A program made the position numbers and the translations under genes. Shown in pieces: positions 1 through 11,482 of a DNA stretch of 64,000 bases. The stretch's first letter is position 1, and each line of letters opens with the position of its first letter. The DNA is taken from NCBI GenBank assembly GCA_949358305.1, contig OX442318.1:5938501-6002500 (forward strand), read 5' to 3'. Origin of the DNA: Strigamia acuminata (Eukaryota > Arthropoda > Chilopoda > Geophilomorpha > Linotaeniidae). Below the pieces are notes generated by a model that did not search any database, had not been told where the DNA came from, and saw nothing but the letters and a program-made list of their open reading frames with translations.

Positions 1-107
1 TGTAAGAATGAGTACATTTTTTAGCTCATAGTGTAACAGAATTGACAAAAGTTAGTCTGAAAAAGGTAAAATGAATCCAATTTAGATTTTTGTGTTTTCT
101 TTTCTAG

Positions 108-269
108 GTTAGTCAAAATAGAAGCAAAAGTGTAATCTACACAGCCATCAAAAGAAGAATCTTAGAGCAAATAGATTTCAAAAACTTAAACATTGACCAG
201 AAAGCTAAAATAATATTCCCCTTGTTTTTTCTCATTTTCAATATTGTATTTTGGACCAATTACACTTAA
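108..269 (+). CDS. Cys-loop receptor copy A, last exon only (partial gene)
   Basis: This is the 3' terminal exon of an alpha-group Cys-loop channel gene whose body lies left of the window. A donor (gtaaga) at bases 2-7 ends the previous exon, and a polypyrimidine tract with AG at 106-107 opens this one. The 54-codon exon encodes a basic stretch (RRILEQ) and then the M4 helix ending FFLIFNIVFWTNYT before TAA. The same exon ends every other copy of the array. An AATAAA signal follows at about 403. Nothing in it is broken, but the rest of the gene cannot be judged. Confidence 0.85.
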   Translation, partial: VSQNRSKSVIYTAIKRRILEQIDFKNLNIDQKAKIIFPLFFLIFNIVFWTNYT

Positions 270-636
270 ACAGCAAATAGTCACTTTAATAATCACACTT
301 TAATAATTTATATTTTATTTGTTGTATTTTTGACCATTTACTCTAAATAGCAATCAATTCACATTTAATCACACTTTAATAATTTGTAATTTCTCGACAA
401 AGAATAAAGCTTTTCCCATTTAAATAACGTATCAATCAGATCCATACTATTGACTGACTAAAAACAAATCATTGAGGTGGTGCTAAAGCAGTCAGCTTCA
501 TTGGAATGAACACAACTGGATCAGTATTGCAGCACGAACGAATTAATTTCAATAATAATTTAGATTAAACAACCTAAATTATTTCTATTATTAGGAAATT
601 ATTGGAAAAGTCTGAGCAAATGACTTCTAATTGAAA

Positions 637-688
637 ATGGATCCAACATGTTGGATCCATATTAAAAGTGGACTTGTACAACTCCACT
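637..688. repeat. Two adjacent palindromes 3' of copy A
   Basis: A perfect 24-base palindrome centred on CAACATGTTG (637-660, arms ATGGATCCAACA) is followed after six bases by a near-perfect 22-base palindrome (667-688, core TTGTACAA, one mismatched pair). The same pair follows copy B at 5321-5372, so it is an inherited part of the alpha-group 3' flank. Function unknown. Confidence 0.8.
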
Positions 689-1000
689 GTGACAAATTTA
701 AATGTACGGTATTTTGCTTACAGACCATCATAACATATTCTTAAACAGTCATCATTCATTATCGACATTAGTTAGGTAATAATTGCAATTTTAAATTGAA
801 AACATAGGAACATAGGACCTTTGCTTATTTCTGGAAACAAAGAATGACTTTGATATGTTTGCTTCAACTCCGAAGTTCTACATGTAGCTGCAATTAATAA
901 TTGCGTTGAATCTTTTGCAGACTATTAATAAAAAAATGTGAGTTTAAAAATCAGAAAATGATGATTAACAGTTCAGTTTGAAAATTTTACAAGTTCAATA

Positions 1001-2554
1001 GGGGGTTTCATTATATGAATGATTTTGCAATTTTGTGATTTTGCATTAATCACAAAATCATTATTTTTTGATGCCTCCAAAAATGAGTTTACATTGAATT
1101 AACCCAGTCAATTTTGCAATTGTGTGATCTGGACAATTTTGTGATTTTTGAGTATTGTCATGTGATATCTGTTCTACCAATCACATTCACATTCACTAAA
1201 GCACAAAAGAGTAAAAACACAAAATCCCAAAAACATCTAAAAGGTAGTTTTTGTGATTTTGATAAGAAGTGATTTTGAGGCTTGTGAAACTCAAAACAAA
1301 ATGGAGGCATCCAAGCTCTATCTAAGTGGCCAACTTGTATCCTTGTATATCATCAAAATGCTGATGCATCCATGACTGTATAACAGCTAGGAAACTCAAT
1401 ACTTCGATTCGGGTAAAAAAAAGTACCGATTCAGGGCGATTCAGGGCGATTTTAGCGGGTGCCCGAATGGAAATTCAGGCGGAAATGTTCGTCGCGTATC
1501 GTTTTTTATTGTTTTCTATGTCAAGATGAGCTCGGAAAATTATGGAACCAAGCTCATTTTGAAGAGGAGACAATTCTGCACAAGCCTGTATTTTTTATTT
1601 TTTGATTCGGGCGAGGAAAAGTGCCGATTCGGGCCATCTTAGCGGGGGACCGAATGGGAAAATTTGGAAATTTGGTGCAGAATTTGGATTCGAGATTCGA
1701 CCATGACAAAACCAAAAATTCGTAAAATTAACCGAATGAAATGTTTAAAACAGGTTTCCAGAGAAGAAAATCCCGCTGAAAACGATGGTACAGATAACTT
1801 TTTGATCGGATTAACCGTTGATTTTAAATTTTGGAAAAAACGATCTTTTTTGGGTTGATTTATAAGAAAAAGTTGGAAAAAGTAGTTGAATAATAAAGGA
1901 AGACAAAATAGCAGGTTGCAGTGGTTTGGGCCAAAATTGAATTGGCTGGATTGGCATTGGGTTTAGGTTAACTTTTGGGTTTGATTGTGTTTGGGTATTG
2001 GCCAGATTGGCATTGGTTTTGGTTTGGTGTGGTTTGGGTTTGGGTTGCATTATTACGGGTTTGGTTTAGTTTTGCAAAAATTTATTTTATGATTTGGTTG
2101 TATACATTTGTCTGATCTATGGCTTTGGCTTTGTGGGTGAACAGCTAGTATTTATTAAAATGCACCTTATTAAAAAATATTTTGTTTCATCACACAAATA
2201 AGAACTAGTTTTTTTGCATCACATTTTAAAATTGGTTGGATATAACTATAACCTAATATGGTGGATAGGAAGTCACGTGACTATTTAAATAATTGCAAAA
2301 TTGCAAAATTATGAGATTATTTTTGAAACTAATTATTAATCACAATATGTGATGGCCACTTGGATTGAGTTTGGCTGCTGCCATTTTTGCCAAAATAGCA
2401 AAACTACCTTTGATTTTGTGATTGTGTATTTTTTCTGTTTTGTGTTTTTGCAATTATGCACATGATTGGTGGAACTGATATCATGTGACAAATCCAAAAG
2501 TGCAAAATTGCTAAAGTTGCAAAATTACAAAATTGCTTAATTAATGAAACCCCC
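1001..2554. mobile_element. Non-autonomous DNA transposon with GGGGGTTTCATTA ends
   Basis: The block is bounded by inverted ends GGGGGTTTCATTA (1001) and TAATGAAACCCCC (to 2554), with TA on both sides, as expected of a TA-targeting DNA transposon. The equivalent place downstream of copy B (about 7050) lacks it and serves as an empty site. Inside are repeated AATTTTGTGATTTTGCA-like motifs near both ends, repeats of GATTCGGGnGA at 1395-1640 and a T/G-rich (TTTGGG-like) stretch at 1920-2060. I see no transposase; the short ORFs inside (1664-2050) are low-complexity and not convincing genes. Confidence 0.65.
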
Positions 2555-3072
2555 TAATCTCACTTCAGGCCAATTTGTAGCTTCGGTTGTTACAAAAAAA
2601 AAAAAGCGCCGTTAGAAATAAATTTAAATTTCTCGTTACCAGATGTCGGTGTTTAGTTTGAAAATTATAAAATCGTATAATCTTAGCGAAATAAGTAAAT
2701 AAAAAAACTAAACTCTCATTTTTGTTTGTTAAATATGACTTGTATTTCGTCTAAACCATTTATCGCATGCCGCTAGTGGCAGGTCAACGTGAGTTTACTT
2801 CAATAAATTGATTAAGAAAATGCAATTACTCGCATCATAAATTATTTATACAGACCAAAATGTTAATCATGGCATTGCCCATCGACCCATATTCCTGTGA
2901 TACTATGTCGAAAACATTTAAAATTTATTCTCAAAAATATTTTTTGTTAAAAAATAATTTAATTTTATTGCAAAAAATTTAACAAAATTTCAATGTTGAA
3001 AAAGTAAGAAATTTGTCTTTTTACAAGCACTTAGAAACAATTAATTTTCTGATAATAAGTTAAAACGTGTTC

Positions 3073-3162
3073 CCATAGACACGCACAACAAAAGAATACA
3101 TGTTGATATTGATAAAACCAACACACGGCTACATGACATGCAAAAGAAACACTAGCTTAAAA
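3073..3162 (+). promoter_or_regulatory. Conserved 5' flank of copy B
   Basis: About 90 bases before the start codon lies CCATAGACACGCACAACA, followed by CGGCTACATGACATGCAAAAG. Related blocks occur at similar distance before copies E, H, I, K, M, N and the relics, while flanking intergenic sequence is much more divergent. This could be core promoter, 5' UTR or simply young duplication; the transcription start is not visible. Confidence 0.35.
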
Positions 3163-5032
3163 ATGCTCTTTCTATTTTACTCTTTTTTCTTCTTTGTCAG
3201 CTTTACAGATGGAGATAGGTAATGTTTGTAAACGAGTCAACATCTTCAGGTAATTATTCGTAGATAAAATTAGTTAATTACATAAAATTTCAACAGTGGT
3301 GAAAGAAAGTTTATTTCTGATGGAAGGATGGCTAAGTTTATTCCAGAGAATTATACAAAAATAAGACAATTAGATAGTGGTAAGTTTTTTTTACAACCTT
3401 TAAACGACATAACATAGCTGAATTACACGTTAATTTCTTTTATCTAAAAATTTTCCATCAAAATATTGTTTTAAAGAACCAATCACAATTCACTGGGATG
3501 TTGATACTCATTTGATATCTGACCTGGATTTAAAACGCATGGTGTGTAAAGAATTATTTGCTAAATAACACAAAGAAATATCTCATCTAGCAGGAATTTA
3601 AATTTTAAACTTTTTAATCATATTTTGCTAGGAATTCAGTGCTGATCTAACAATTTACGCTGCTTGGGCCGATAAACAGGTAAATATGACTGTATTTGAC
3701 GATGTGAGTTTACCATTCGACATAGCAAACAAATTGTGGTATCCATGGACAAGATTCCTAAATTGCAAAAGCTGCGACGATGTCATCGACCCCACTAAAA
3801 ATACATTTCGATTTGCTGAAAAAAATATTACCGTTAGATACAGGCTAGTTGAAGATTTTCATTGTCAACAGTGGCATGAAAATTGAATTTTTAATTGGCT
3901 TTATTTTCAGGAAATCAATACAGTTTACTTGTATCTTTGATCTCAGTAATTATCCTTTTGATGAACAGAATTGTACCATCGAAGTTCAACTTAGTAAGTG
4001 TCTAATCTTAAATTCAAAACGCTGTAGCCACAAACTTGTAAAGTTACATTAACTTGTGAATATTTAAGCAATTGAATATAAACTAAACAATAAAATATTT
4101 TTTTGATGTATTTGTACATTTTCACATGATAAAAAAATCTAACTTCCTAAATTTTGTTTTCAAACAGTCGGTTGGAATATTAATACCACTTTCGAACGAA
4201 AGGATTTAGATAGAGACATATTTGTGCCACCGGAATACAGACTCATTAATGTTGAGCGACAGCAACACCCCTGTGAAAATATCAATGTGAAGGGCGGCAA
4301 GTTCTTAGCAAAAACATATTGTATGAGTAAAAAACATCAGTGGCATTTATTTCTTTACAGTCGGAACTACTTGTTTCAGTTATACCTTTGTTTTCAAAAG
4401 GATTCCAACTCAACACTTAATGCTCCTGTTCATACCTAGTATTCTCATCGTGATGCTTTCGTGGATATCATTCTGGTTGAAAGCAGAATCGGAAGCCCCA
4501 AGAATTGCACTCGGTCTGACATCACTACTCACATTGGCAACTCAATTTAATTCTGCCAAAAGAGATTTACCTGCTGTGTCAACAATTAAAGCGCTGGATA
4601 TATGGATGGTTGTATGTATTTTTATGGTTTTTGCATCTTTAATAGTTTTTGCAATATCAAACGTTTCTAACCGGTTGAAAACACTAAAAACCACCAACTT
4701 AATTTATTATTCACCACAATTAATTAAAAAAAGAAAACCACGAGGAAAGGCAGCAGTCTATGTAAGAATGAGTAGTTTTTTTAGTCAGTAGTGTAACAGA
4801 ATTGGCATAAGTTAATCGAAAAAAGATAAAATGAATCAAATTAAGATTTTCATTTTTTCTTTTCTAGGTTCGTCGAAACAAAAGCAAAACTGTGATCTAC
4901 ACAACTATCAAAAGAAGAATCTTCAAGCAAATAAATATAAAAAACTTAAACATTGACCAGAAAGCTAAAATAATATTTCCCTTGTTTTTTCTCATTTTCA
5001 ATATTGTATTTTGGACCATTTACACTAAATAG
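3163..5032 (+). CDS. Cys-loop ligand-gated ion channel, anion-type (alpha group, copy B)
   Basis: Predicted 397-aa pentameric channel subunit of the plasma membrane. Exons: 3163-3218, 3297-3379, 3477-3541, 3632-3843, 3911-3993, 4168-4296, 4361-4761, 4868-5032; all phases agree. Exon 1 is a signal peptide (MLFLFYSFFFFVSFTDGDR). Exon 2 has the IPENY motif, exon 4 the LWYPW and NCKSC motifs, and exon 5 the Cys-loop (C, 13 residues with YPFDEQ, C). Exon 6 has VPPEYR and the first loop-C cysteine. Exon 7 has the second cysteine, M1 (LSWISFW), M2 (APRIALGLTSLLTLATQ) and M3 (LDIWMVVCIFMVF). Exon 8 has M4. Introns 4 and 6 begin with GC. AATAAA at 5095. The M2 motif lacks the Glu of cation channels, so chloride selectivity is likely; the ligand is unknown. 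Open throughout. Confidence 0.88.
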
Positions 5033-5320
5033 CAATTAAGTCACATTTAATCACACTTTAATAATTTGTAATTTCTCAACAAAGAATAAAGCTTTTTCCC
5101 ATTTAAATACTGTATCAATCAAATTTATACTGTTGACTGACTAAGAACAAATCATTAAAGTGGTGGTAAAGCAGTTAGCCTCATTAAAATGAACACAGCT
5201 GGAAAGGACTGGGTGGGTCAGTATTGCAGCATAATAAATAATAATTTACCGAAACAAATTAAATTATTGATATGAATTGAAAATTATTGGAAAATCTGAG
5301 CAAATGAGTTGTAATTTAAT

Positions 5321-5372
5321 ATGGATCCGACATGTTGGATCCATATTTAAAGTGGAGTTGTACAACTCCACT
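5321..5372. repeat. Two adjacent palindromes 3' of copy B
   Basis: Counterpart of the pair after copy A. The first (5321-5344) has one mismatched pair; the second, 5351-5372 (AGTGGAGTTGTACAACTCCA plus CT), is a perfect 22-base palindrome. In copy A the first is perfect and the second has the mismatch. Confidence 0.8.
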
Positions 5373-5515
5373 GTGACTAAATTTAAATGTCTTTTGCTTA
5401 CAGACCATCATAACAAATTCTTAAACAGTTAGGTAATAATTGCAATTTTAAATTCAAAACACAGGAACATAGGTCTGTGACCACTTGGCCACCCAAGGGT
5501 GATCAGCGTCACAAC

Positions 5516-5667
5516 CCAGTGTAGGGAACCCAGTGTAGGGAACCCAGTGGAACCCAGTGTAGGGAACCCAGTGGAACCCAGTGTAGGGAACCCAGTGGAA
5601 CCCAGTGTAGGGAACCCAGTGGAACCCAGTGTAGGGAACTCAGTGTAGGGAACCCAGTGTAGGGAAG
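5516..5667. repeat. Minisatellite of AACCCAGTGTAGGG units
   Basis: Tandem array built from CCCAGTGTAGGGAA and CCCAGTGGAA units, giving a higher-order period of about 24 bases, inside the first R1 copy. It yields a spurious repetitive minus-strand ORF (FPTLGSTG repeats). Confidence 0.9.
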
Positions 5668-6056
5668 GAGGGAACTGAGTGGTGTGGGGAGCAGAGAGAA
5701 GATTGCTGGGTCTCAACCAAGACATGTGTGTGAAGTATGGTCCTAAAGCCAGCAAGAGTCGTCATACTCTGTGCTGACTCTTCTTTCCTTCAGATTCACC
5801 ATTATGACGCTCCGTAGTGCAATGATGAATCCACTACAGCCTCCATGAGCAGTTGAATGGGCCGTACAGGTGAGTACGGCAAAATGGTTATGTTTGACCG
5901 ACCACGATATACATGGGACTCCTTCCCTGTGTATGACGGGTCGGTGACCAGTGTTGCGTGCCTTCGTGGCACTGCCAACTTGCGGGTCTCCAACCCCTAA
6001 ACAACGGATTAAAGGCCAACAACCCAAGAATCTGGAGTTCCTTGTCTTATTTACGT

Positions 6057-6874
6057 TGTGAAGACCCAGTTGGAGAAGTGTCCTCCCGAAGTGGATACTT
6101 TCTCTCTGAGTCACTACGATTGAAGAGTCATTTCCCCGTGTTGGCTCCACCTCCCCTTAGCAGGTGGGTGCCCCGAGGGAAAGGAAGCAGCTGGTGGTCA
6201 GCCCTCATTGGTTGATCGCCGGCCCTTCACCCCGCTGTATAAAAGGCTGTGTTTCCCACCTAAAAGACAGAACTTAGACAAACGACACCAAGAACACAGC
6301 AACTACCTCACCGTTAGGCCAACTTCAAGTACAAGTTAGGATTGATCGAGGATTGCTGAGTAAAGTGCAACTGCAACTCTCACGAATTCACCTGAGAACT
6401 ATTCCGGCGAAAGCAAGCGAATAGTCCTTGTGAAATTGCCCTGAATAATCGTCCCCACGATTATTCCCTGAAGTAAGCGTTCGTGTGCTTTGTTAGGAAC
6501 CCCCAGTTCCCAAACGAGGCCTCTGCGACGCTAAACCAACCCCTAGACAACAGGCACGGATAGAAGACTCGAAAGAGCACTCCACCGCGTCCGTGAACGA
6601 CGAATCCGTGACGAATTAACGACAAGTCAAGACGCCGCCATTGTTCCGCCGACCACGCGGAACCGAGGACGCCATCTTGAGAAGTCCTTTGTTCGACTCT
6701 GACCAAGTCAACTCTAGTTTATTTTACTGAGTGTATTTTAAGGCATAAAGCCTAGTGAATAAATTACTTGTTTATTTACATACATTTGGTATTCATTTTG
6801 GTATTTGCATAATAGATCACAGGTAAAGTATTACACATTAGCGCATTTAAGCCTATACATAGTAGGACGCGACA
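6057..6874 (+). mobile_element. Nested solo LTR with TATA box, poly(A) signal and ACGT target duplication
   Basis: An 818-bp insertion inside R1, starting TGTGAAGACCC and ending GGACGCGACA. It is flanked on both sides by ACGT (6053-6056 and 6875-6878). It contains TATAAAAGG at 6238 and AATAAA at 6758, the two signals expected of an LTR, in the correct order for + orientation. R1 copies at 8530 and 58270 give the uninterrupted sequence at this point. The 4-bp duplication fits many Ty3-type elements. No internal coding region is present. Confidence 0.75.
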
Positions 6875-7421
6875 ACGTCAGTATGCGTCCCACCCCATGG
6901 TAACTAGTTCCCAGGCTGCCATGGAGAAGACTATACCAGTCACAAGACCTTTGCTTACTTCTGAAAACAAAGAATGACTTGGATATGTTTGTTTGAACTC
7001 GGAAGTTCCACATGCAGCTGCAATTAATTATTGTGTTGAATCTACAAGTTCATTTTCATTTCAGGCCATTTTGTAGCTTCGGTTGTAAAAAAAAACCAAC
7101 AAGCGCTGTTAGAAATAAATTTAAATTTTTATGTTGCAAGATCTCGGATAAATTGATTGAAGAAAATGCATTTACTTGCGCAGTAAATTATTTATACACA
7201 CAAAAATGTTGATCATATATTCTTAAATTTTTATTGTGACTGCCCGTAAACCCGTATTCCTACTATACTACTATACTACAAGTAAGTTGAAATATTTTAA
7301 ATTTATAATCAGAGATGTATTTTGTTCCAGCAGTTACTGGCAATTTAGTTATTGCAACGCAACGATCAATACTCGACCTCTAATTTAATGTCTCGATTAA
7401 TCTATGAGAATTATCTGATCA

Positions 7422-7667
7422 CGAAGTTTTCAATTACATTTTGGCCCGCCCCTGCTACACGTGCGTGTAAACAAAATTGTGAAAAGCTCATTAATTCCTC
7501 TTAAATTTATGAACTCATTATAGTTGGTCACGGCCAAGTGAAGTATCTATGGCAGCAATAAATGAAAGCAATGAATTCATAAATTTAAACAAGTTTTAAT
7601 GAGAGCCTGTTCACAATTTCGTTTACACGTTAAGCAGGGGCGGGACAAAAAGTAATTGAAAGGTTCG
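7422..7667. mobile_element. MITE with about 95-bp inverted arms
   Basis: The left arm (CGAAGTTTTCAATTACATTT... with CCCGCCCCTGC) is matched in reverse complement by the right arm (GCAGGGGCGGGACAAAAAGTAATTGAAAGGTTCG). The arms run almost to the centre, so the element can fold into one long hairpin. No target duplication is clear. Confidence 0.7.
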
Positions 7668-7982
7668 CAATAAGATACAAACAGCTGTTCATTCGGCCCA
7701 TGGGTCGCTCACGATACTGGGACTGACAGACCGGCCAAGTCCCTAAGCATCTCCATGGTGAACAAGAGTGGAGAACAGCATGGTGTCAACCAGAGCTGTT
7801 CCTAAGTAACTCTGGAGTCCAAACAGGATGTTGAGCCTTTTATAGTCCACTCTTGCATCATGGGTACGAGAGTACCTTTCCCATTAGTTGTGGGATTAGT
7901 GACTGGATGTGATGTCGATGGGGTCCTACTCAGAATTATAATTCAATCAAATGAACCAAATTATTTACTCAAATAATTAAAA

Positions 7983-8599
7983 TGTGACCGCTTGGCCACC
8001 CATGGTGACCTGCTTCACTGCCACACACCACCTTACAATCCCAAGATCATTCCCTCTGAGGGTGAACTGACCTAGCCTGGGGGATGAGGGAGCTGAGTGG
8101 TGTGGTGAAAAGTCGAGTGTGAGAGAGAGAGGAGAGAGGTCTGTCTGTCACCGGTTGTGCTAGAGAGAGGTGAGTCTCTCTCCGACCGTGAGAGAGAGAG
8201 AAGCTGCGACCATCGAAGGGACAAGACGTATCCCGAGCTATCGTGAACTCTGCACTCCTCGCCATTCACCACAGCAAAGCTCAGTGTTATGGCGGTCTCC
8301 ATAATGCATCCTCCATGAGTAGCTGCGTGGGTCGTAGGTTTGTATGACATGAATGTTATGTTGAACTGACCACGTCACCCATGGGGCTCACGCCCTGTGT
8401 GTGACAAGTCGGTTGCCGGTGCGGTGTGCCTAACTGGCACCCCCGCAACGAGTGACAAGATTCCCCATACCCCTAGACAACAGTTATTAAAGGCCAACAA
8501 CCAATAATAGGGAGTCTTAGTCATTTATTCGTGAGTATGCGTCCCACACCAGGGTAACCAGTCCCCGGGTTACCTTGGCGCAAGACCATACCAGTCACA
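7983..8599 (+). mobile_element. LTR-like repeat family R1, copy 2
   Basis: Complete 617-bp member (TGTGACCGCTTGGCCACCC ... CCAGTCACA), flanked by AAAA on both sides, which may be a target duplication but is weak in such AT-rich DNA. GA-rich GAGAGAG runs lie at 8119-8205. This copy shows the R1 sequence without the nested LTR. Confidence 0.6.
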
Positions 8600-9359
8600 A
8601 AAATTAAAAACTTTTCTTACTTTGTGAAGATTAATAGACGGAAACATGAAATCTCTTAATGGGTACCTTCACCAATAAAATTATTTAAACCTTTCAGCCG
8701 ATGATCTTGGAACTTTTTGGCATGTCAACTTCAATCGCGGACCTATCGTAACAACAGGAAGAAGAAAATTACCAAAAATCAACCAAACACACATCAAAAA
8801 TCAAAGGAAGGAGCCATTGCTCCTTACTGGTCACCGAGGCAAATTTCACACAATTCACTTCGACATAACACATACCACTTTCATTTTTAAAGAGAAAAAC
8901 CAAAATTTAGTTTTGACATGTTAAAAAAAAATTAACCTTTTGGTGGGAATGGATGAAGAAAGCTAAAATCAATTGCATATAAACAATTATAGAATTAATG
9001 CTGCAACTTACGGATCAATTTTCAATTACTGTTCCAGTCGCAATTAATTCCAAATAGATCATAAAATATTAATTTTTCATCAAAACTGTAGAAGATTCAA
9101 CAAAAAAAGAACATCAATACTTTCTTTCACTGTAATTAAATTTTATACACACAATCATCCAAGCTTTCGATCCGGTAAGTGCGTCTTATTAATCGCTCTC
9201 TACAGTAAGTCTGTTTTGAAAAGTAAAAGTCGAACCACAGGGGTTGTGAAATGTAATACTAAGTGTGAACGTTTTCCCACAGATACTCACAACAAAAGTA
9301 TATAACGTGTTGATATTAATAAAACCAACACACGTGCAAAAGAAACATTAGGGTTAAAA

Positions 9360-11090
9360 ATGCTCCTTACATTTTACTCCTTTTTTTGCATTCTCAGCCT
9401 TACAGATGTATCTAGGTAATGCTTCTAAACGAGTCAACATCTGTAGTTAATTATTTGTAAGTAAAACTAGTTAATTACATAAAATTTCAGCTTTGATGAA
9501 ACGAAGTTTATTCCACCAAATTATAAAGATACGAGACGATCAAAGACTGGTAAGTTTTTACAAATTTTAACGAAATAACATGTCTGAATATTGTTTTAAA
9601 GAACCAATCACAATTTACTGGGATATTGAAACTCATTTGATAACTGACTTGGATTTAAAACGCATGGTATGTAAAGAATTAATTATAACACAAAGAAATA
9701 TCTCATCTAGGAAGAAATAAATTTTAAAGTATTTAATCATATTTTGCTAGGAATTCAGTGCTGATCTTACTATTAATGCTACTTGGGACGATAAACAGAT
9801 AAATATGACTGCATTTGAGTACGCCAATTTACCATCTGAAGTAGCAAACAAATTGTGGCATCCTCAGATAAAATTCCGAAATTGCAAAAGCTGCGATGAT
9901 GTCATCGACCCCAATAAAAATACATTTCAAATTACTCGGAGTAAAATTACAGTAAAATACAGGCTAGTTGAAGATTTTCAATGTTAACAGACCTATGAAC
10001 GTATTTTTAATTGGTGTTATTTTCCAGGAAATCAATAAGATTTACGTGTATCTTCGATTTTAATCATTATCCTTTTGATGAACAGAATTGTACTATCGAA
10101 GTACGAGTTAGTAAGTATCTAATCTTAGATATTTAAAACCATGTAACCACAAAGTAAAAGTTACATTAAACAATAAAATACTTTTTTTTATGTATTTGTA
10201 CATTTTTACATGATAGAAAAGTCTAACTTTCTAAATTTTGTGTTTTCAAACAGTCGGTTGGAATATTACCACCATTTTTAACGCAACGGATTTAAATACA
10301 GACACATTAGTACCACCAGAATACAGCCTCGTTCATTTTGAGCGACAGCAACACCTCTGTAGAACTTTCATTCTGAAGGGCGGCAAGTTCTTACCAAAAA
10401 CATATTATATGAGTAAAAGACATCAGTGGCATTTATTTTTTTTTACAGTAGGAACTACTTGCATCAGTTATACCTTTGTTTTCAAAAGGATTCCAACTCA
10501 ATTCTTAATGCTCCTGTTTATACCTAGCATTCTCATCGTGATGCTTTCATGGATTTCATTCTGGTTGAAAGCAGAACCGGCCGCCCCAAGAGTTGCACTC
10601 GGTCTGACATCACTACTCACTTTGGCAACTCAATTTAATTCTGCCCAAAGAGATTTACCTGCTGTGTCAACAATTAAAGCGCTAGATGTGTGGATGGTTG
10701 TTTGTATTTTTATGGTTTTTGCATCTTTAATAGTTTTTGCAATAGCAAACCTTTCTAACCAGTTGAAAACACTAAAAACCAGCAACCTATTTTATTATTC
10801 ACCACAATTAATTAAAAAAAGAAAACGACGAGGAAAAGCAGCAGTCTATGTAAGAATGAGTAAATTTTTTAATCAGTAGTGTAACGGAATCGGCATAAGT
10901 TAGTCTAAAAAAGATAAAATGAATCCAATTTAGATTTTCATGTTTTCTTTTCTAGATTCGTCGAAATAGGAGCAAAACTGTGATCTACACAACAATTAAA
11001 AACTTAAACATTGACCAGAAAGCTAAAATAATATTTCCCTTGTTTTTTCTCATTTTCAATATTGTATTTTGGACCATTTACACTAAATAG
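9360..11090 (+). CDS. Cys-loop ligand-gated ion channel, anion-type (alpha group, copy C)
   Basis: Predicted 379 aa. Exons: 9360-9415, 9491-9549, 9602-9666, 9751-9962, 10028-10110, 10254-10382, 10449-10849, 10956-11090. Signal peptide MLLTFYSFFCILSLTDVSR; Cys-loop C-IFDFNHYPFDEQN-C; loop-C cysteines in HLCRTF and GTTCISY; M2 APRVALGLTSLLTLATQ. Introns 4 (GCTAGT) and 6 (GCAAGT) have GC donors. Intron 6 is 66 bases, a multiple of three, without a stop, so a retained form would add 22 residues at loop C. Relative to copy B the last exon lacks 33 bases (11 codons of the basic pre-M4 segment) in frame, and exon 2 is shorter by 24. AATAAA at 11194. Open throughout. Confidence 0.87.
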
Positions 11091-11144
11091 CAATTTTTTC
11101 TCATTTTCAATATTGTATTTTGGACCATTTACACTAAATAGCAA
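11043..11144 (+). repeat. 51-bp tandem duplication of the M4-stop region of copy C
   Basis: The 51 bases encoding the end of M4 plus the TAG stop (11043-11093) are repeated exactly once immediately downstream (11094-11144). The second unit lies after the stop, so it should be 3' UTR. No other copy shows it. Confidence 0.9.
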
Positions 11145-11482
11145 TTAGGTCATATTAAATTGCACTTTAATAATTTGTAATTTCTTAGCAAAGAATAAAG
11201 CTTTTTCCAATTTAAATACTGTATCAATCAAATTGACTGACTAAGAACAAATCATTAAGGTGGAAGTAAAGCAGTTAGCTTCATTGTAATGAACACAGCT
11301 GGAATGGACTGGGTGGGTCAGTATTGCAGCATGAATAAACTAACTTCAATAATAATTTAGATTAAACAAACTAAATTATTTCTACGAATTGTAAATTATG
11401 TGAAAATCTGAGCAAATGATTTCTTTTTTAATGAAGATCTAACAACTTTGTTTGTGATTCAATTTAATTTTCTTTTGCTCAC

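Larger units (their letters stand above)
270..3162. other. Intergenic interval between copies A and B
   Basis: No gene seen. It holds the 3' flank of copy A with its AATAAA and palindromes, the TA-flanked transposon at 1001-2554, and the 5' flank of copy B. The latter carries the CATAGA...CACAACA block (about 3073) and a GGCTACATGACATGCAAAAGA-like block (about 3127) found upstream of most copies. Confidence 0.7.
5476..6944 (+). mobile_element. LTR-like repeat family R1, copy 1, with nested insertion
   Basis: Begins TGTGACCACTTGGCCACCC and ends CCAGTCACA, so it has TG...CA ends inside short inverted TGTGAC/GTCACA. Related copies are at 7983-8599, 47123-47574 (reverse, truncated) and 57754-58346. 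Shared landmarks are CTCCATGAGnnG, a CGTANGTGAGTACG-like donor, TAAAGGCCAAC near the 3' part and AGTATGCGTCCC. I read the family as solo LTRs of an unidentified retrotransposon. This copy carries a minisatellite near its start and a solo LTR at 6057-6874. No clear target duplication is seen around it. Confidence 0.55.
5033..9359. other. Intergenic interval between copies B and C, repeat-filled
   Basis: No host gene seen. Contents in order: B poly(A) signal, palindromes, an LTR-like repeat (5476-6944) carrying a minisatellite and a nested solo LTR, copy-A-like flank (6945-7320), a hairpin MITE (7422-7667), another LTR-like repeat (7983-8599), then unassigned AT-rich sequence (8600-9280) leading to the 5' flank of C. 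Short ORFs on the minus strand (5429-6150, 8047-8350) lie inside the repeats and are not genes. Confidence 0.7.

Noticed and set aside
1920-2060. TTTGGG/TTTGG-rich stretch resembling telomeric repeat
   Set aside because: Units are irregular (TTTGGTTTGG, ATTGGC, TTTGGGTTTGGG) and it lies inside a TA-flanked transposon; not a telomere or interstitial telomeric array.
3844-3910. Alternative GT donor (GTTGAAG) for intron 4
   Set aside because: It breaks the frame into exon 5 and would add residues absent from the family; the GC site gives the correct Arg codon in all copies.
3163-5032. Cation channel (nicotinic or 5-HT3-like) assignment
   Set aside because: M2 lacks the Gly-Glu-Lys entrance and has Arg 0' followed by VALGLTSLLTLATQ; a second loop-C cysteine pair is also of the glycine/glutamate/histamine-chloride type.
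5743-6215. ORFs of 85-135 codons in the R1 repeat
   Set aside because: Not shared in frame by the other R1 copies and lying across LTR-like sequence and its nested insertion.
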